Source: Enterobacter genomosp. O
GTDB taxonomy: Bacteria > Pseudomonadota > Gammaproteobacteria > Enterobacterales > Enterobacteriaceae
Assembly (NCBI RefSeq): GCF_001022965.1
Contig: NZ_LECZ01000022.1
Coordinates: forward strand, 62,001-126,000
Length of the DNA: 64,000 nucleotides
Direction of reading: 5' to 3'
Below are positions 20,924-29,012 of this stretch, piece by piece (position 1 is the first letter of the stretch; each line of letters opens with the position of its first letter). Position numbers and translations under genes: made by a program. A model generated the notes under the pieces. The model did no database searches. It was not told where the DNA came from and saw only the letters and a list, made by a program, of their open reading frames with translations.

Positions 20924-21382
20924 ATGACTGTCACGGACATCGTACTGGTTTTATTTATTGCAGCCCTTCTGGCTTACGCGATCTATGACGAGTTCATCAT
21001 GCCCCGCCGTCACGGCGAGACGCTGCTCTCCCTTCCCCTTCTGCGACGCGGGCGCGTGGATGCCTTTATCTTCGCCGGTCTCATCGTCATCCTTATTTAC
21101 AATAACGTCACCAGTCATGGTGCAATATTAACCACATGGTTATTATGTGCGCTGGCATTAATGGCGATTTATCTGTTCTGGATCCGCACGCCGAAAATCA
21201 TTTTTAAATCCCGAGGATTTTTCTTCGCCAACGTATGGATAGAATATAACCGTATTAAAGAGATGAATTTATCCGAAGACGGTGTGCTGGTTATGCAATT
21301 AGAACAGCGTCGCCTGCTTATCCGGGTGAAGAATATTGACGACCTGGAAAGAATATACAATCTACTTCTTAAAACTCAATAA
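20924..21382 (+). CDS. yobD: YobD, UPF0266 membrane protein
   Basis: 152 aa, the same length as E. coli YobD. Three predicted helices (about 5-22, 45-62, 68-85), then a soluble C-terminal half ([24 protein letters not shown]) with a PH-like pattern. Function unknown. Preceded by CTGGAGG. Confidence 0.92.
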   Translation: MTVTDIVLVLFIAALLAYAIYDEFIMPRRHGETLLSLPLLRRGRVDAFIFAGLIVILIYNNVTSHGAILTTWLLCALALMAIYLFWIRTPKIIFKSRGFFFANVWIEYNRIKEMNLSEDGVLVMQLEQRRLLIRVKNIDDLERIYNLLLKTQ

Positions 21383-21389
21383 GTTAGAT

Positions 21390-21407
21390 ATATAGCAATG
21401 GCTATAT
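21390..21407 (+). promoter_or_regulatory. MntR box 1 upstream of mntP
   Basis: ATATAGC-AATG-GCTATAT is a perfect 7-bp inverted repeat with a 4-base spacer, matching the enterobacterial MntR box (ACATAGCnnnnGCTATGT type). In E. coli MntR with Mn(II) activates mntP. Confidence 0.75.
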
Positions 21408-21430
21408 TCTGTGTTTATTTTGCGCACGAA

Positions 21431-21448
21431 ATATAGCCGAAGCTATAT
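21431..21448 (+). promoter_or_regulatory. MntR box 2 upstream of mntP
   Basis: ATATAGC-CGAA-GCTATAT, the same two arms as box 1, with centres 41 bases apart (about four helical turns). This suggests two dimers on the same DNA face. Confidence 0.75.
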
Positions 21449-21499
21449 CCAGAACGTTAATTTTATCTCTATTTTTTAACGCTATTTTCACGCTTAAAG

Positions 21500-21518
21500 A
21501 CAAATGAAAATCGTTATC
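21500..21518 (+). promoter_or_regulatory. Fur-box candidate upstream of mntP
   Basis: ACAAATGAAAATCGTTATC has about 14 of 19 matches to the Fur consensus, just upstream of the presumed promoter. Inference only. Confidence 0.4.
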
Positions 21519-21546
21519 AATAAGCGTTTTAAATAATGCGTTTTCA

Positions 21547-21574
21547 TTGTTGTTTTATATTCTCAAAATATGTT
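21547..21574 (+). promoter_or_regulatory. Probable mntP promoter
   Basis: TTGTTG and TATGTT are separated by 16 bases, directly ahead of the riboswitch aptamer, so the transcript would begin near 21582. Confidence 0.4.
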
Positions 21575-21582
21575 AAGGTTGC

Positions 21583-21715
21583 GCCCGTCGTTGGGGAGTA
21601 GCCGATTTCCTGTTCACAGGAAATGTACGTGTCAACATACTCGTTGAAAAACGTGGCACGTACGGATCGTTTTCAGCACATTTTATGTGCAAAGCGATCA
21701 GGCGAGACCATAGAT
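21583..21715 (+). ncRNA. yybP-ykoY manganese riboswitch in the mntP leader
   Basis: The leader carries the hallmarks of the yybP-ykoY aptamer: TTGGGGAGTAGCC at 21591-21603, a GATTTCCTG/CAGGAAAT hairpin, the GTCAACATACTC segment, and the closing GGCGAGACC at 21701-21709. In E. coli this element raises mntP expression when Mn(II) is high. The expression platform probably lies between 21710 and the start codon at 21781. Confidence 0.88.
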
Positions 21716-21780
21716 ACATCAACTGCTGTTTACTGGGGGCAGTGATGTGTCATATGGATATCCCCGGTCTGGACGCTGTT

Positions 21781-22347
21781 ATGAATATCTCCGCTACGAT
21801 CCTTCTCGCTTTTGGCATGTCCATGGACGCCTTTGCTGCTTCCATCGGGAAAGGTGCCACGCTCCACAAACCTAAATTCTCAGAAGCCCTGCGCACCGGC
21901 CTGATTTTTGGCGCTATCGAAACGTTGACCCCCCTTATCGGCTGGGGCCTTGGCATGCTTGCCAGCCAGTTTGTGCTGGAGTGGAATCACTGGATTGCGT
22001 TCGTCCTGCTGGTGTTTCTCGGCGGTCGAATGGTGATTGAAGGTTTTCGCGGCACTGATGATGAAGCTGAGGAGCCGCTGCATCGTCACGGATTCTGGCT
22101 GCTGGTCACCACGGCTATCGCCACCAGTCTGGATGCGATGGCCGTCGGTGTCGGTCTGGCTTTCCTGCAGGTTAATATTATCGCCACCGCGCTGGCCATT
22201 GGCTGTGCGACGCTGATTATGTCCACGCTGGGAATGATGGTCGGACGGTTTATCGGCCCACTGCTGGGTAAACGCGCCGAGATCCTGGGCGGGATTGTAT
22301 TAATTGGCATTGGTGCCCAGATCCTCTGGGCACATTTCGCGGGTTAA
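21781..22347 (+). CDS. mntP: MntP, manganese exporter
   Basis: 188 aa, the E. coli length, from the ATG at 21781 ([21 protein letters not shown]). Two repeats of three helices; the acidic motifs MSMDAFAAS and TSLDAMAVG are the likely ion-binding sites. Exports Mn(II) from the cytoplasm. In-frame ATGs upstream belong to the riboswitch leader. Its stop codon overlaps that of convergent rlmA. Confidence 0.95.
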   Translation: MNISATILLAFGMSMDAFAASIGKGATLHKPKFSEALRTGLIFGAIETLTPLIGWGLGMLASQFVLEWNHWIAFVLLVFLGGRMVIEGFRGTDDEAEEPLHRHGFWLLVTTAIATSLDAMAVGVGLAFLQVNIIATALAIGCATLIMSTLGMMVGRFIGPLLGKRAEILGGIVLIGIGAQILWAHFAG

Positions 22348-23159
22348 TCTTCGCGCTGCCAGACGTGGATACTGAAATCCGTCTGGCAGCGAAATGCGGA
22401 GAGTGCAGCTAACGCTTCCCACACTTCCGGTTTTGCCCGCCACGCGAACGGCGTCATCTGCAGCAGCGCGGTAGCCTCTTCCCCTTTGAGCGTCATGTCA
22501 TACGCCACGCTTTGCTCCTGCTGCAGGGAAAAACCGGCCAGCTGTTCTGAATGAGGGGCATGCAAACGCACCTCGTCGTAGATAAGCCCTTTAAGCTCCA
22601 TCAAATGACGCGGCCCTGGCGTAACGGTGATCACCCATCCGCCCGGTTTCACCACGCGTGCCAGCTCTTCGGCCTTACACGGCGCATAAATGCGGATAAC
22701 CGCGTCCATGCTGGCATCGTCAAACGGCAGCCTGTGGCTGGACGCCACGCAGAACGTCACGTCAGCGTAACGTTTTGCCGCCGCGCGAATCGCCACTTTC
22801 GACACGTCCAGACCGAATGTCAGCGCGCCCTTCTCGCGTGCAACCTCCGCAAACCGCGCGGTGTAGTACCCTTCCCCGCACCCGATATCGAGCATGGCGG
22901 TTGCTGAGCCTGGAAGAATGCCATCCAGTAATTGCGCCACCGCCTCCCGCAGCGGCAGATAGTGTCCGGCGTCCAGAAACGCGCGGCGCGCCTGCATCAT
23001 CTCTGCGCTGTCTCCGGGGTCGCGGGAGCGCTTATGCTGCACCGGCAGAAGATTTACGTAGCCTTCTTTTGCCATATCAAACTGATGCCCCTGCGGACAG
23101 GTATAACTTTTATCTGAGCGCGTCAGGACCGCGTGGCAAAGGGGACAACTGAAGGACAT
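22344..23159 (-). CDS. rlmA: RlmA(I), 23S rRNA G745 N1-methyltransferase
   Basis: 271 aa. N-terminal zinc ribbon (CPLC ... CPQGH, about residues 5-25) followed by a Rossmann methyltransferase with the SAM motif [10 protein letters not shown]. Methylates G745 in helix 35 of 23S rRNA. The gene ends convergently on mntP with a four-base overlap. Confidence 0.94.
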   Translation of the reverse strand: MSFSCPLCHAVLTRSDKSYTCPQGHQFDMAKEGYVNLLPVQHKRSRDPGDSAEMMQARRAFLDAGHYLPLREAVAQLLDGILPGSATAMLDIGCGEGYYTARFAEVAREKGALTFGLDVSKVAIRAAAKRYADVTFCVASSHRLPFDDASMDAVIRIYAPCKAEELARVVKPGGWVITVTPGPRHLMELKGLIYDEVRLHAPHSEQLAGFSLQQEQSVAYDMTLKGEEATALLQMTPFAWRAKPEVWEALAALSAFRCQTDFSIHVWQRED

Positions 23160-23224
23160 GGTAACTCCGGAGCATAATCAAAGGGCGAAGTGTACCGCTA
23201 TTCGCCCTGGTTATAAACGCCAGG

Positions 23225-24943
23225 TTAGCGCATAACGATGAGGTGATCGGAACCCGCCGGTAACCCGTCAGGCTTCACGTTCTCCAGACGCAGCACGTTA
23301 CCCATAATCTCGCTGAAGACAGGGGCGGAAACGGCACCGCCGTAGTAGGCCCCGTTTTGGGGATCGTTAATTACCACCACCAGGGCAAAGCGCGGGTCGC
23401 TGGCAGGCGCAACGCCCGCGGTGTAAGCCACGTATTTATCAACATATTTCCCGCTATCGTCAATTTTCTTCGCCGTACCGGTTTTAACCGCCACCCTGTA
23501 ATCACGAACGGCGGCCTTAACCCCGCCGCCGCCGGGCAGCGCCACGCTCTCCATCATGTGTTCCACTTCATGCGCAATCTCTTCCGGCATGACGCGGTGG
23601 CCAATGACGGGGGGATCGATACGGGTAATGGAAAGGGGGCGCTCAAGCCCGAAGCCGCCAATGGTGGCGTAGACGTGCGCCAGCTGGAGCGGGGTTACCA
23701 TCAGCCCGTAGCCGAAGGCAAAGGTCGCTCTGTCGAGCTGGCTCCAGTATTTACGCTGTGGCAACAGTCCCGCACTCTCACCCGTTAAGCCAAGCCCCGT
23801 ATTGGTGCCAAAGCCAAAGTTTCGGTAGGTATCAATAAGATGCTGAACGGGCATCGCCAGCGAGAGCCGGGATACGCCCGTGTCGCTCGATTTTTGCAGG
23901 ATCCCGGTCATCGTCAGTTCAGGATAGTAACCCACATCGCGGATACGATGCCCGTCAAGGATATACGGGTGAGTGTCAATCACGCTGTCCGGCTGGACCA
24001 GCCCCTGCTGCAGGGCCGTCATCAGCACCAGCGGCTTGACGGTCGAACCGGGTTCGAACGTATCGCTGATGGCGCGATTGCGGAAATCGTTTATCGTCGC
24101 GCCTTCCCGATTGTTGGGGTTGAAGTCCGGATAGCTCGCCATGGCGAGTATTTCCCCGGTTGGGATATTAATTAACACCGATGCGCCTGACTCGGCCTTG
24201 TTCCAGGCCACGGCATTATCGAGCGCATCTTCGGTAATGGTTTGCAGCCGCTCATCGATACTCAACTGAATGTTGTGCGCGGGCGCGGGAGCAACTTCGG
24301 TCAGGTTTTCAACCACGCGTCCATAGCGGTCTTCCCTTACCTGCCGCATCCCGGCCTTGCCCGTCAATTGCGTATTGAAGCTTTTTTCCACACCTTCAAT
24401 GCCCTGTCCGTCGATATTGGTGAAACCAATCAGGTTCGCGGCCACATGACCGGCAGGATAAAAACGGCGGGACTCATCGCGTAAATTGATGCCGGGCAGA
24501 TTCAGTTTATCGATCCACTTTGCCTGCGCAGGATCGACCTGACGGGCAAGGTAAATGAAACGCCCCTGTGGACTGGCGTTGATGCGAGCCGAAAGCGTGT
24601 CCAGGGAGAGATGCAGCGCATTTGCCAACGCTTGCCAGCGTTCATCAGCGCCGACGCCCCCTTTTGCCAGCACCGTTTTGGGATCGGCCCATACGGCCCT
24701 GACAGGCACGCTCACCGCCAGCGGTCGACCTTCACGATCCATTATCATGCCGCGGGGCGCATCAATCGCCAGCTGGCGGAGGGATCGCATATCTTCCTGC
24801 TTCACCAGATTGTCAGGCTTGATAATTTGCAGCCAGGCAACGCGGCCCAGCAAAAAAGCCAGACTACAAAAAATAGCTAAACAGAGCAGAGCAAAACGCG
24901 CTGGCGTGAAATTGCCAGTGGCCGTTATCAATTTCTTCTTCAC
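23225..24943 (-). CDS. PBP3-like (FtsI paralogue) peptidoglycan transpeptidase
   Basis: About 572 aa class B penicillin-binding protein: short cytoplasmic tail, one membrane helix (FALLCLAIFCSLAFLLGRVAW), pedestal domain, and transpeptidase domain with STVK (in FEPGSTVKPL), SSD (in QKSSDTGVSRL, where FtsI has SSN) and KTGTA. It is highly similar to FtsI throughout but lies outside the dcw cluster, in the place of the Salmonella gene for PBP3SAL, an alternative septal transpeptidase active at acid pH. The GTG at 24943 after CTGGGG is preferred over the TTG at 24967. Not present at this locus in E. coli K-12. Confidence 0.88.
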   Translation of the reverse strand: MKKKLITATGNFTPARFALLCLAIFCSLAFLLGRVAWLQIIKPDNLVKQEDMRSLRQLAIDAPRGMIMDREGRPLAVSVPVRAVWADPKTVLAKGGVGADERWQALANALHLSLDTLSARINASPQGRFIYLARQVDPAQAKWIDKLNLPGINLRDESRRFYPAGHVAANLIGFTNIDGQGIEGVEKSFNTQLTGKAGMRQVREDRYGRVVENLTEVAPAPAHNIQLSIDERLQTITEDALDNAVAWNKAESGASVLINIPTGEILAMASYPDFNPNNREGATINDFRNRAISDTFEPGSTVKPLVLMTALQQGLVQPDSVIDTHPYILDGHRIRDVGYYPELTMTGILQKSSDTGVSRLSLAMPVQHLIDTYRNFGFGTNTGLGLTGESAGLLPQRKYWSQLDRATFAFGYGLMVTPLQLAHVYATIGGFGLERPLSITRIDPPVIGHRVMPEEIAHEVEHMMESVALPGGGGVKAAVRDYRVAVKTGTAKKIDDSGKYVDKYVAYTAGVAPASDPRFALVVVINDPQNGAYYGGAVSAPVFSEIMGNVLRLENVKPDGLPAGSDHLIVMR

Positions 24944-25087
24944 CTGAACCCCAGGGCTGTTAAACAACGCCCTGATTTAACGGGAAAAGCCGGAAAGAAG
25001 GTGGCGAAACAGTGCTACTAACCTCGCAGCTTTGCAACAAGTTACTAACAAGGCCGCGGATCGTAATATTTTGAAAGATAAGGGGCA

Positions 25088-25114
25088 TAAAAAAGCCCCG
25101 CGTTATGCGAGGCT
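25088..25114 (-). terminator. Terminator after cspC
   Basis: Stem AGCCTCGC/GCGGGGCT (one G-U pair) on the minus strand, followed by a U-run. Confidence 0.8.
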
Positions 25115-25162
25115 TTATGTCTGAGATTGAAACGCCGTGCGTTTCAGTCAGCAGTGGTTCGA

Positions 25163-25372
25163 TCAGATAGCAGTTACGTTAACTGCAGCAGGGCCTTTCT
25201 GGCCATCCTGAATTTCGAACTCAACGTTCTGGCCTTCAGCCAGAGTTTTGAAGCCGTTACCCTGGATTGCAGAGAAGTGCACGAACACGTCTTTGCTGCC
25301 GTCAGCAGGAGTAATGAAACCAAAACCTTTAGACTCGTTGAACCACTTAACTTGACCTTTAATCTTTGCCAT
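25163..25372 (-). CDS. cspC: CspC, cold-shock-domain RNA chaperone
   Basis: 69 aa, apparently identical to E. coli CspC from [19 protein letters not shown]1 (KGFGFI) and RNP2 (VFVHF) are present. Not cold-induced in E. coli; it binds RNA and stabilises stress-response transcripts such as rpoS mRNA. The ATG at 25372 is chosen; two extra upstream codons are leader. Co-transcribed after yobF, 25 bases downstream of its stop. Confidence 0.97.
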
Positions 25373-25397
25373 TTGCAAAATTCCTTAGAGTGTTTTC

Positions 25398-25529
25398 TTA
25401 GCCCGCAGGCATTAACTGAGATAAAACTGAGACATTACTGCATGAGGCACTAATATAAGGTTCGGCAGAGAAGCGGTATTCAACGACAACGTGTTTACTC
25501 AGGACTTCTTTACTGAAAATGCCACACAT
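25398..25529 (-). CDS. yobF: YobF, small protein upstream of cspC
   Basis: 43 aa small ORF starting [14 protein letters not shown] and ending in MPAG, clearly the E. coli YobF sequence (47 aa there) with a diverged, shorter C-terminus. In E. coli it is a stress-induced small protein in an operon with cspC. A GAGG lies about 13 bases before the ATG, a long spacing. Confidence 0.88.
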   Translation of the reverse strand: MCGIFSKEVLSKHVVVEYRFSAEPYISASCSNVSVLSQLMPAG

Positions 25530-25563
25530 AAACAGAACTGTACCTCGTTTGACCCAAAACGTG

Positions 25564-25591
25564 TTATCACACACAATGTTTAATATGGCAA
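25564..25591 (-). promoter_or_regulatory. Candidate yobF-cspC promoter
   Basis: On the minus strand TTGCCA and TGATAA are separated by 16 bases, ending about 35 bases before the yobF start codon. Confidence 0.4.
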
Positions 25592-26054
25592 GCCATTTTT
25601 AAACATGTCTCGATCCGCCGCACAAATTCGAACAGTGCCCGTCAGGTTTTGCACAATTATGCGCATCACATACAGACAGCCCTGCTACGCAACAAAGATC
25701 CAACGCTGTTCGCACGGCCGCTGTAATCTAAGACATTTTTAACATAGCTCAATCATTACAAAGCGTCCAGCAACCGGGAAAAGAAATTTTACGCATTGAT
25801 TGAGTTAGAACAATTTGTGAAAACTTATGCTTAAATCATTGTAACGCGGCCAAATTGTTTCAGAGAAAAAACAGCGTTAATAACGCGCGCCCAACTGTAT
25901 TAAAATGCATCAGGTAATAAATAGTGTTATGCACCAAAATAATGAAATTTTTATGACTCTGCATCAAAACAAGGCAAGCAAAACGTTTCGATAAAAATAA
26001 AACATTCTTAAGCGCGTTTACTTACAGAATATATGCAACAATTTATCGCGTCGT
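25592..26054. other. AT-rich gene-free interval between yobF and the MBL-fold gene
   Basis: About 460 bases with no ORF that looks coding on either strand and no clear hairpin terminator. The part near 25,900-26,050 is strongly AT-rich. It may hold distal regulatory sites for yobF-cspC; nothing specific is recognised. Confidence 0.5.
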
Positions 26055-27050
26055 TTATAAGGATAAATATTCGCCAATTTTCAGTATCCTGAAAGAATGG
26101 TTAACTGGTGCTAAATTATCTAGCGCGTCAGTTAACTCCTGCACCGGCTCATCCAACGCTTCATCTGCCAGTTCAAACACGCCCCAGTGAATGGGAAACG
26201 CCAGAGGGCAACCCAGCTGCTGCCACAATGCCACCGCAGATTGAGGATCCATATGGTGTACAGCCATGAACCATCGTGGGGCATAGGCCCCCACCGGTAA
26301 CGCGGCAGCATCAACAGGCCCCAGACGTTCAGGTATCAACAGCAGTTCAGGCGAATACCCTGTATCACCGCTAAACCAGAAACGATGATGCCGCCCTTCC
26401 ATGACCCAGCCACACCATAATGTGCGATTTCGGTTCCACGGCGTGCGCATACTCCAGTGCTGCGCAGGTACGGCGGTCAGCGTCATCCCCTGCCAGGTGA
26501 AACTCTGCCACCAGTCGAGCTCCACCACGCGCCTTGCTCCCCGACGTCGAAACCAGGCGGCCAGTCCTAACGGGACAAAGAAACTCACGTCGGGAAAGCG
26601 TTTGAGAATACGGCGAATGGTCGCATCATCAAGATGATCGTAATGATTATGGGAAATGACGACCGCATCAAGCTGATGCAGTTTTTCGACAGACAGTGCA
26701 GGAGGCGTCTTACGCTGTGGTCCCAGGAAAGGGAGCGGAGAGGCGCGCTGTGAAAAAACCGGGTCGGTAAGGATGATATTGCCGTCTAGCTGGAGTAACA
26801 CACTCGCATGTCCCAGCCACCACACCCCATCTTCCTGAGGCTGCGTTAGCTCGGCGGGTTGCCACCACTGACGGATAAAATCTTCATAACCCAGCGCGGG
26901 TGGTTTCGGCAAACCGGCTTCTTTACGCGCTTTACGCCAGCGGTCCAGGTCGCCAGGTTGATGTTCTGCAGGGTAGGTATTGCGAAAGCCGTTTGGGGTG
27001 TGATGTTTCAGGGAGGGGTCATACCAGGGATTTTTCCAGACCACAGCCAC
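26055..27050 (-). CDS. MBL-fold metallohydrolase (NAPE-PLD/UlaG-like)
   Basis: About 331 aa. The metal-binding motif HNHYDH (His134, His136, Asp138, His139) lies after a WLGHASVLLQLDG segment, and later ligands are in FSGDTGYSPE and IHWGVFEL. This is the pattern of lactonase/phosphodiesterase-type beta-lactamase-fold enzymes such as N-acyl-PE phospholipase D. No signal peptide. Substrate unknown. The start is GTG at 27050 or, better spaced from GGGAGG, GTG at 27044. It follows yebO by about 17 bases, so it is probably in the mgrB-yebO transcript. Confidence 0.85.
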   Translation of the reverse strand: MAVVWKNPWYDPSLKHHTPNGFRNTYPAEHQPGDLDRWRKARKEAGLPKPPALGYEDFIRQWWQPAELTQPQEDGVWWLGHASVLLQLDGNIILTDPVFSQRASPLPFLGPQRKTPPALSVEKLHQLDAVVISHNHYDHLDDATIRRILKRFPDVSFFVPLGLAAWFRRRGARRVVELDWWQSFTWQGMTLTAVPAQHWSMRTPWNRNRTLWCGWVMEGRHHRFWFSGDTGYSPELLLIPERLGPVDAAALPVGAYAPRWFMAVHHMDPQSAVALWQQLGCPLAFPIHWGVFELADEALDEPVQELTDALDNLAPVNHSFRILKIGEYLSL

Positions 27051-27067
27051 CTCCCAGCACGAAAAGA

Positions 27068-27358
27068 TTAACGCTCAGCCACCAGGCGGATAAAGTCGTC
27101 TTCGTCTTTGTTATCTTCAGCGACCGCGTCTTTCGGCGCGTCTTTCTCTTCCGGCTCGTTAGCTTCACACAGGCGGCGCAGCAGCGCATTCTGACGTTTT
27201 TGCTGATCGAGCAGCGCTTCCAGCAGTTCGATCTGCTCGTTCGTACGCGAACTGGCACGGTTTACGAAAAACCAGATGACCAGCCCCACAAGCAGAACAA
27301 CCAAAGAAATCATCAGGGATGCCATATTCAGCAGCCCTGAATTCAGTAACTCACCCAT
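27068..27358 (-). CDS. yebO: YebO, single-span membrane protein
   Basis: 96 aa: one membrane helix at about 12-33 (MASLMISLVVLLVGLVIWFFV), then a coiled-coil-like charged region (EQIELLEALLDQQKRQNALLRRL) and an acidic tail. Function unknown; conserved neighbour of mgrB. Confidence 0.92.
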   Translation of the reverse strand: MGELLNSGLLNMASLMISLVVLLVGLVIWFFVNRASSRTNEQIELLEALLDQQKRQNALLRRLCEANEPEEKDAPKDAVAEDNKDEDDFIRLVAER

Positions 27359-27432
27359 TTCACCACCTCAATAAAAACGTCTATTTTACCACTGGCGCGA
27401 AGGAAGGAAATCACCTTGAGAAAAAATGCGTG

Positions 27433-27576
27433 TTACCACGGAATAAACTTATTGATTGCGCAGACGCCGCTAAAAAACTGTACATCCTGATCGCACATTA
27501 CGTTGATAGTCTGCGTCCATAACACCACGCACGCTATCAGCACGATAATCAGAATCACCCAGCGTATTTTTTTCAC
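27433..27576 (-). CDS. mgrB: MgrB, small membrane inhibitor of PhoQ
   Basis: 47 aa from a GTG at 27576 after GGAGT; it ends FIPW as in other enterobacteria. One membrane helix (about 6-22), then a periplasmic part with Cys28 and Cys39, the pair needed for PhoQ feedback inhibition. The frame is intact with no stop, frameshift or insertion, so the gene looks functional. Loss of mgrB is a known route to polymyxin resistance in Klebsiella. Upstream of yebO in the same direction. Confidence 0.93.
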   Translation of the reverse strand: MKKIRWVILIIVLIACVVLWTQTINVMCDQDVQFFSGVCAINKFIPW

Positions 27577-27625
27577 TCCACACTCCGTCTAAAGACCTGA
27601 TGTAACCAGGTTATCACGGTTATCT

Positions 27626-27640
27626 TAAACAAGGACTAAC
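27626..27640 (-). promoter_or_regulatory. PhoP-box candidate at mgrB
   Basis: On the minus strand GTTAG-TCCTT-GTTTA resembles the PhoP direct repeat (G/T)GTTTA-N5-(G/T)GTTTA, about 50 bases before the mgrB start. mgrB is a known PhoP target, which closes the feedback loop. Confidence 0.55.
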
Positions 27641-27736
27641 TGTACCGCCATCGCGCTTTTTTCAGAATCGTGCACTTGTTTCATAGCGTAAACCGTTTAC
27701 GCTAGCTATATGATAACAACGATAAAAGAGGTAATG

Positions 27737-27976
27737 ATGCGCTTAATCATTCGAACAATTATTGCACTGGCCATCGTCTGGATTGGCCTTCTGTTAACGG
27801 GCTATGGTGTGCTCGTGGGAAGCACCGAAAACGCAGCCGGCTTAGGTATTCAGTGTAAGTATTTAACGGCACAAGGACTGAGCACTGCACAGTATCTGCA
27901 TTCGGACAGCGGGATCATTGGCTTAACGAACTGTCCTGTACTGCGTAAAACGTCCGTCGTCATCGATAATGGCTAA
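27737..27976 (+). CDS. yobH: YobH, small secreted or membrane protein
   Basis: 79 aa, the E. coli length, from the ATG at 27737 (MRLIIRTIIALAIVWIGLL). AGAGG is placed for the second of two adjacent ATGs. The N-terminal hydrophobic segment is a signal anchor, and two cysteines follow (QCKYL ... NCPVL) that could pair in the periplasm. Function unknown. Confidence 0.88.
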   Translation: MRLIIRTIIALAIVWIGLLLTGYGVLVGSTENAAGLGIQCKYLTAQGLSTAQYLHSDSGIIGLTNCPVLRKTSVVIDNG

Positions 27977-27997
27977 TCAACCGGTTTAATCACTGAC

Positions 27998-28028
27998 AAA
28001 AACGCCGCAACTTCTGCGGCGTTTTTTT
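27998..28028. terminator. Bidirectional terminator between yobH and kdgR
   Basis: AACGCCGCA / TGCGGCGTT stem with a short loop, A-run on the left and seven T on the right, between convergent genes. Confidence 0.88.
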
Positions 28029-28041
28029 ATGCTAACAGAGA

Positions 28042-28833
28042 TTAAAACGGATAGTCGTGATAGCCCATCTGTTCAGAAATCTTACGTGCGGCATTGTGCA
28101 GGATAGCCACATACTCGTGCAGACGCTCTTCAGAGAAGCGAAGGGTTGGGAAAGAGATACTTAAGCCCGCGATCACCACGCCAAAGCGGTCAAACACCGG
28201 AACGCCGATGCAGCGCAGCCCTTCTTCCTGTTCTTCATTATCTTCGCCATACCCCTGCTCACGCACGCGATCGAGCACCGTTAACAGTTCGTCCGTGCTG
28301 GTAATGGTTCGCGCCGTACTGCGTTTGTATTCCACGCCATCGAGGATCTGTTTCACTTCCTCGCGATCGCGCCACGCCAGCAGAACCTTACCAATGGCGG
28401 TACTGTAGAGCGGATTGCGACGACCAATGCGCGAATACATGCGCAGATTGTACATGGAGTCGATTTTATGGATGTAAACAATGCTGTCTTCATCCAGCGC
28501 ACCGAGATGGATGGTCTCTTTAGTCAGGCGCGAGATTTCACGCATCTGAATATCAGCGCTGCGGATCAGGTCAACATTTTGCAGCGCGCGGGCACCGAGT
28601 TCGAACAGTTTCAGGGTCAGAGAGTATTTTTCTGACTCGCCTTCCTGTGCAACATAGCCCAGTGACTTCATGGTTTGCAAAAAGCGATAAACGGTGCTTT
28701 TCGACATCATCACGCGCTGCGACAACTCTGTAATACCAATTTCACGCTCTTCCCCGAGCGCCTGTAAGATGCCAAACACCTTCAGCACGGAAGAAACAGA
28801 ATCTGGCTGTTTATCCAAATCCGCAATAGCCAT
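28042..28833 (-). CDS. kdgR: KdgR, IclR-family repressor
   Basis: 263 aa. N-terminal winged helix-turn-helix (ITELSQRVMMSKSTVYRFLQTM, about 34-55) and C-terminal IclR effector domain. KdgR represses 2-keto-3-deoxygluconate and pectin/glucuronate catabolism genes until KDG binds. Divergent from yebQ. A 7-bp inverted repeat ATAAAAA (28858-28864) / TTTTTAT (28875-28881) in the shared upstream region could be an operator but is not a close match to the KdgR consensus. Confidence 0.95.
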   Translation of the reverse strand: MAIADLDKQPDSVSSVLKVFGILQALGEEREIGITELSQRVMMSKSTVYRFLQTMKSLGYVAQEGESEKYSLTLKLFELGARALQNVDLIRSADIQMREISRLTKETIHLGALDEDSIVYIHKIDSMYNLRMYSRIGRRNPLYSTAIGKVLLAWRDREEVKQILDGVEYKRSTARTITSTDELLTVLDRVREQGYGEDNEEQEEGLRCIGVPVFDRFGVVIAGLSISFPTLRFSEERLHEYVAILHNAARKISEQMGYHDYPF

Positions 28834-29012
28834 TTACCACCTCATAGAGAGTGTTTTATAAAAATCAGAACCGGTTTTTATTATAAGTTCCCGTCATGTC
28901 ACCTGCAATCAATCCGCGTTTACTTCGTTACAAATCTGCGACATATCGCGGCAGTAACAATGCTAAAATAGTTACCCTGAGAATAATTTCACGCTGAGCT
29001 TTTTTAATCCAA

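Noticed and set aside
21400-21450. CRISPR-like or tandem repeat from two similar 18-bp units
   Set aside because: Only two palindromic copies, best explained as MntR boxes; no array in the window.
27433-27576. Possible frameshift in mgrB
   Set aside because: A first reading of the A-run near 27,472 suggested a one-base loss; counting gives six A and an intact frame ending FIPW.
28858-28881. KdgR operator
   Set aside because: The inverted repeat in the kdgR-yebQ gap is AT-rich but does not match the KdgR consensus well enough to be called.
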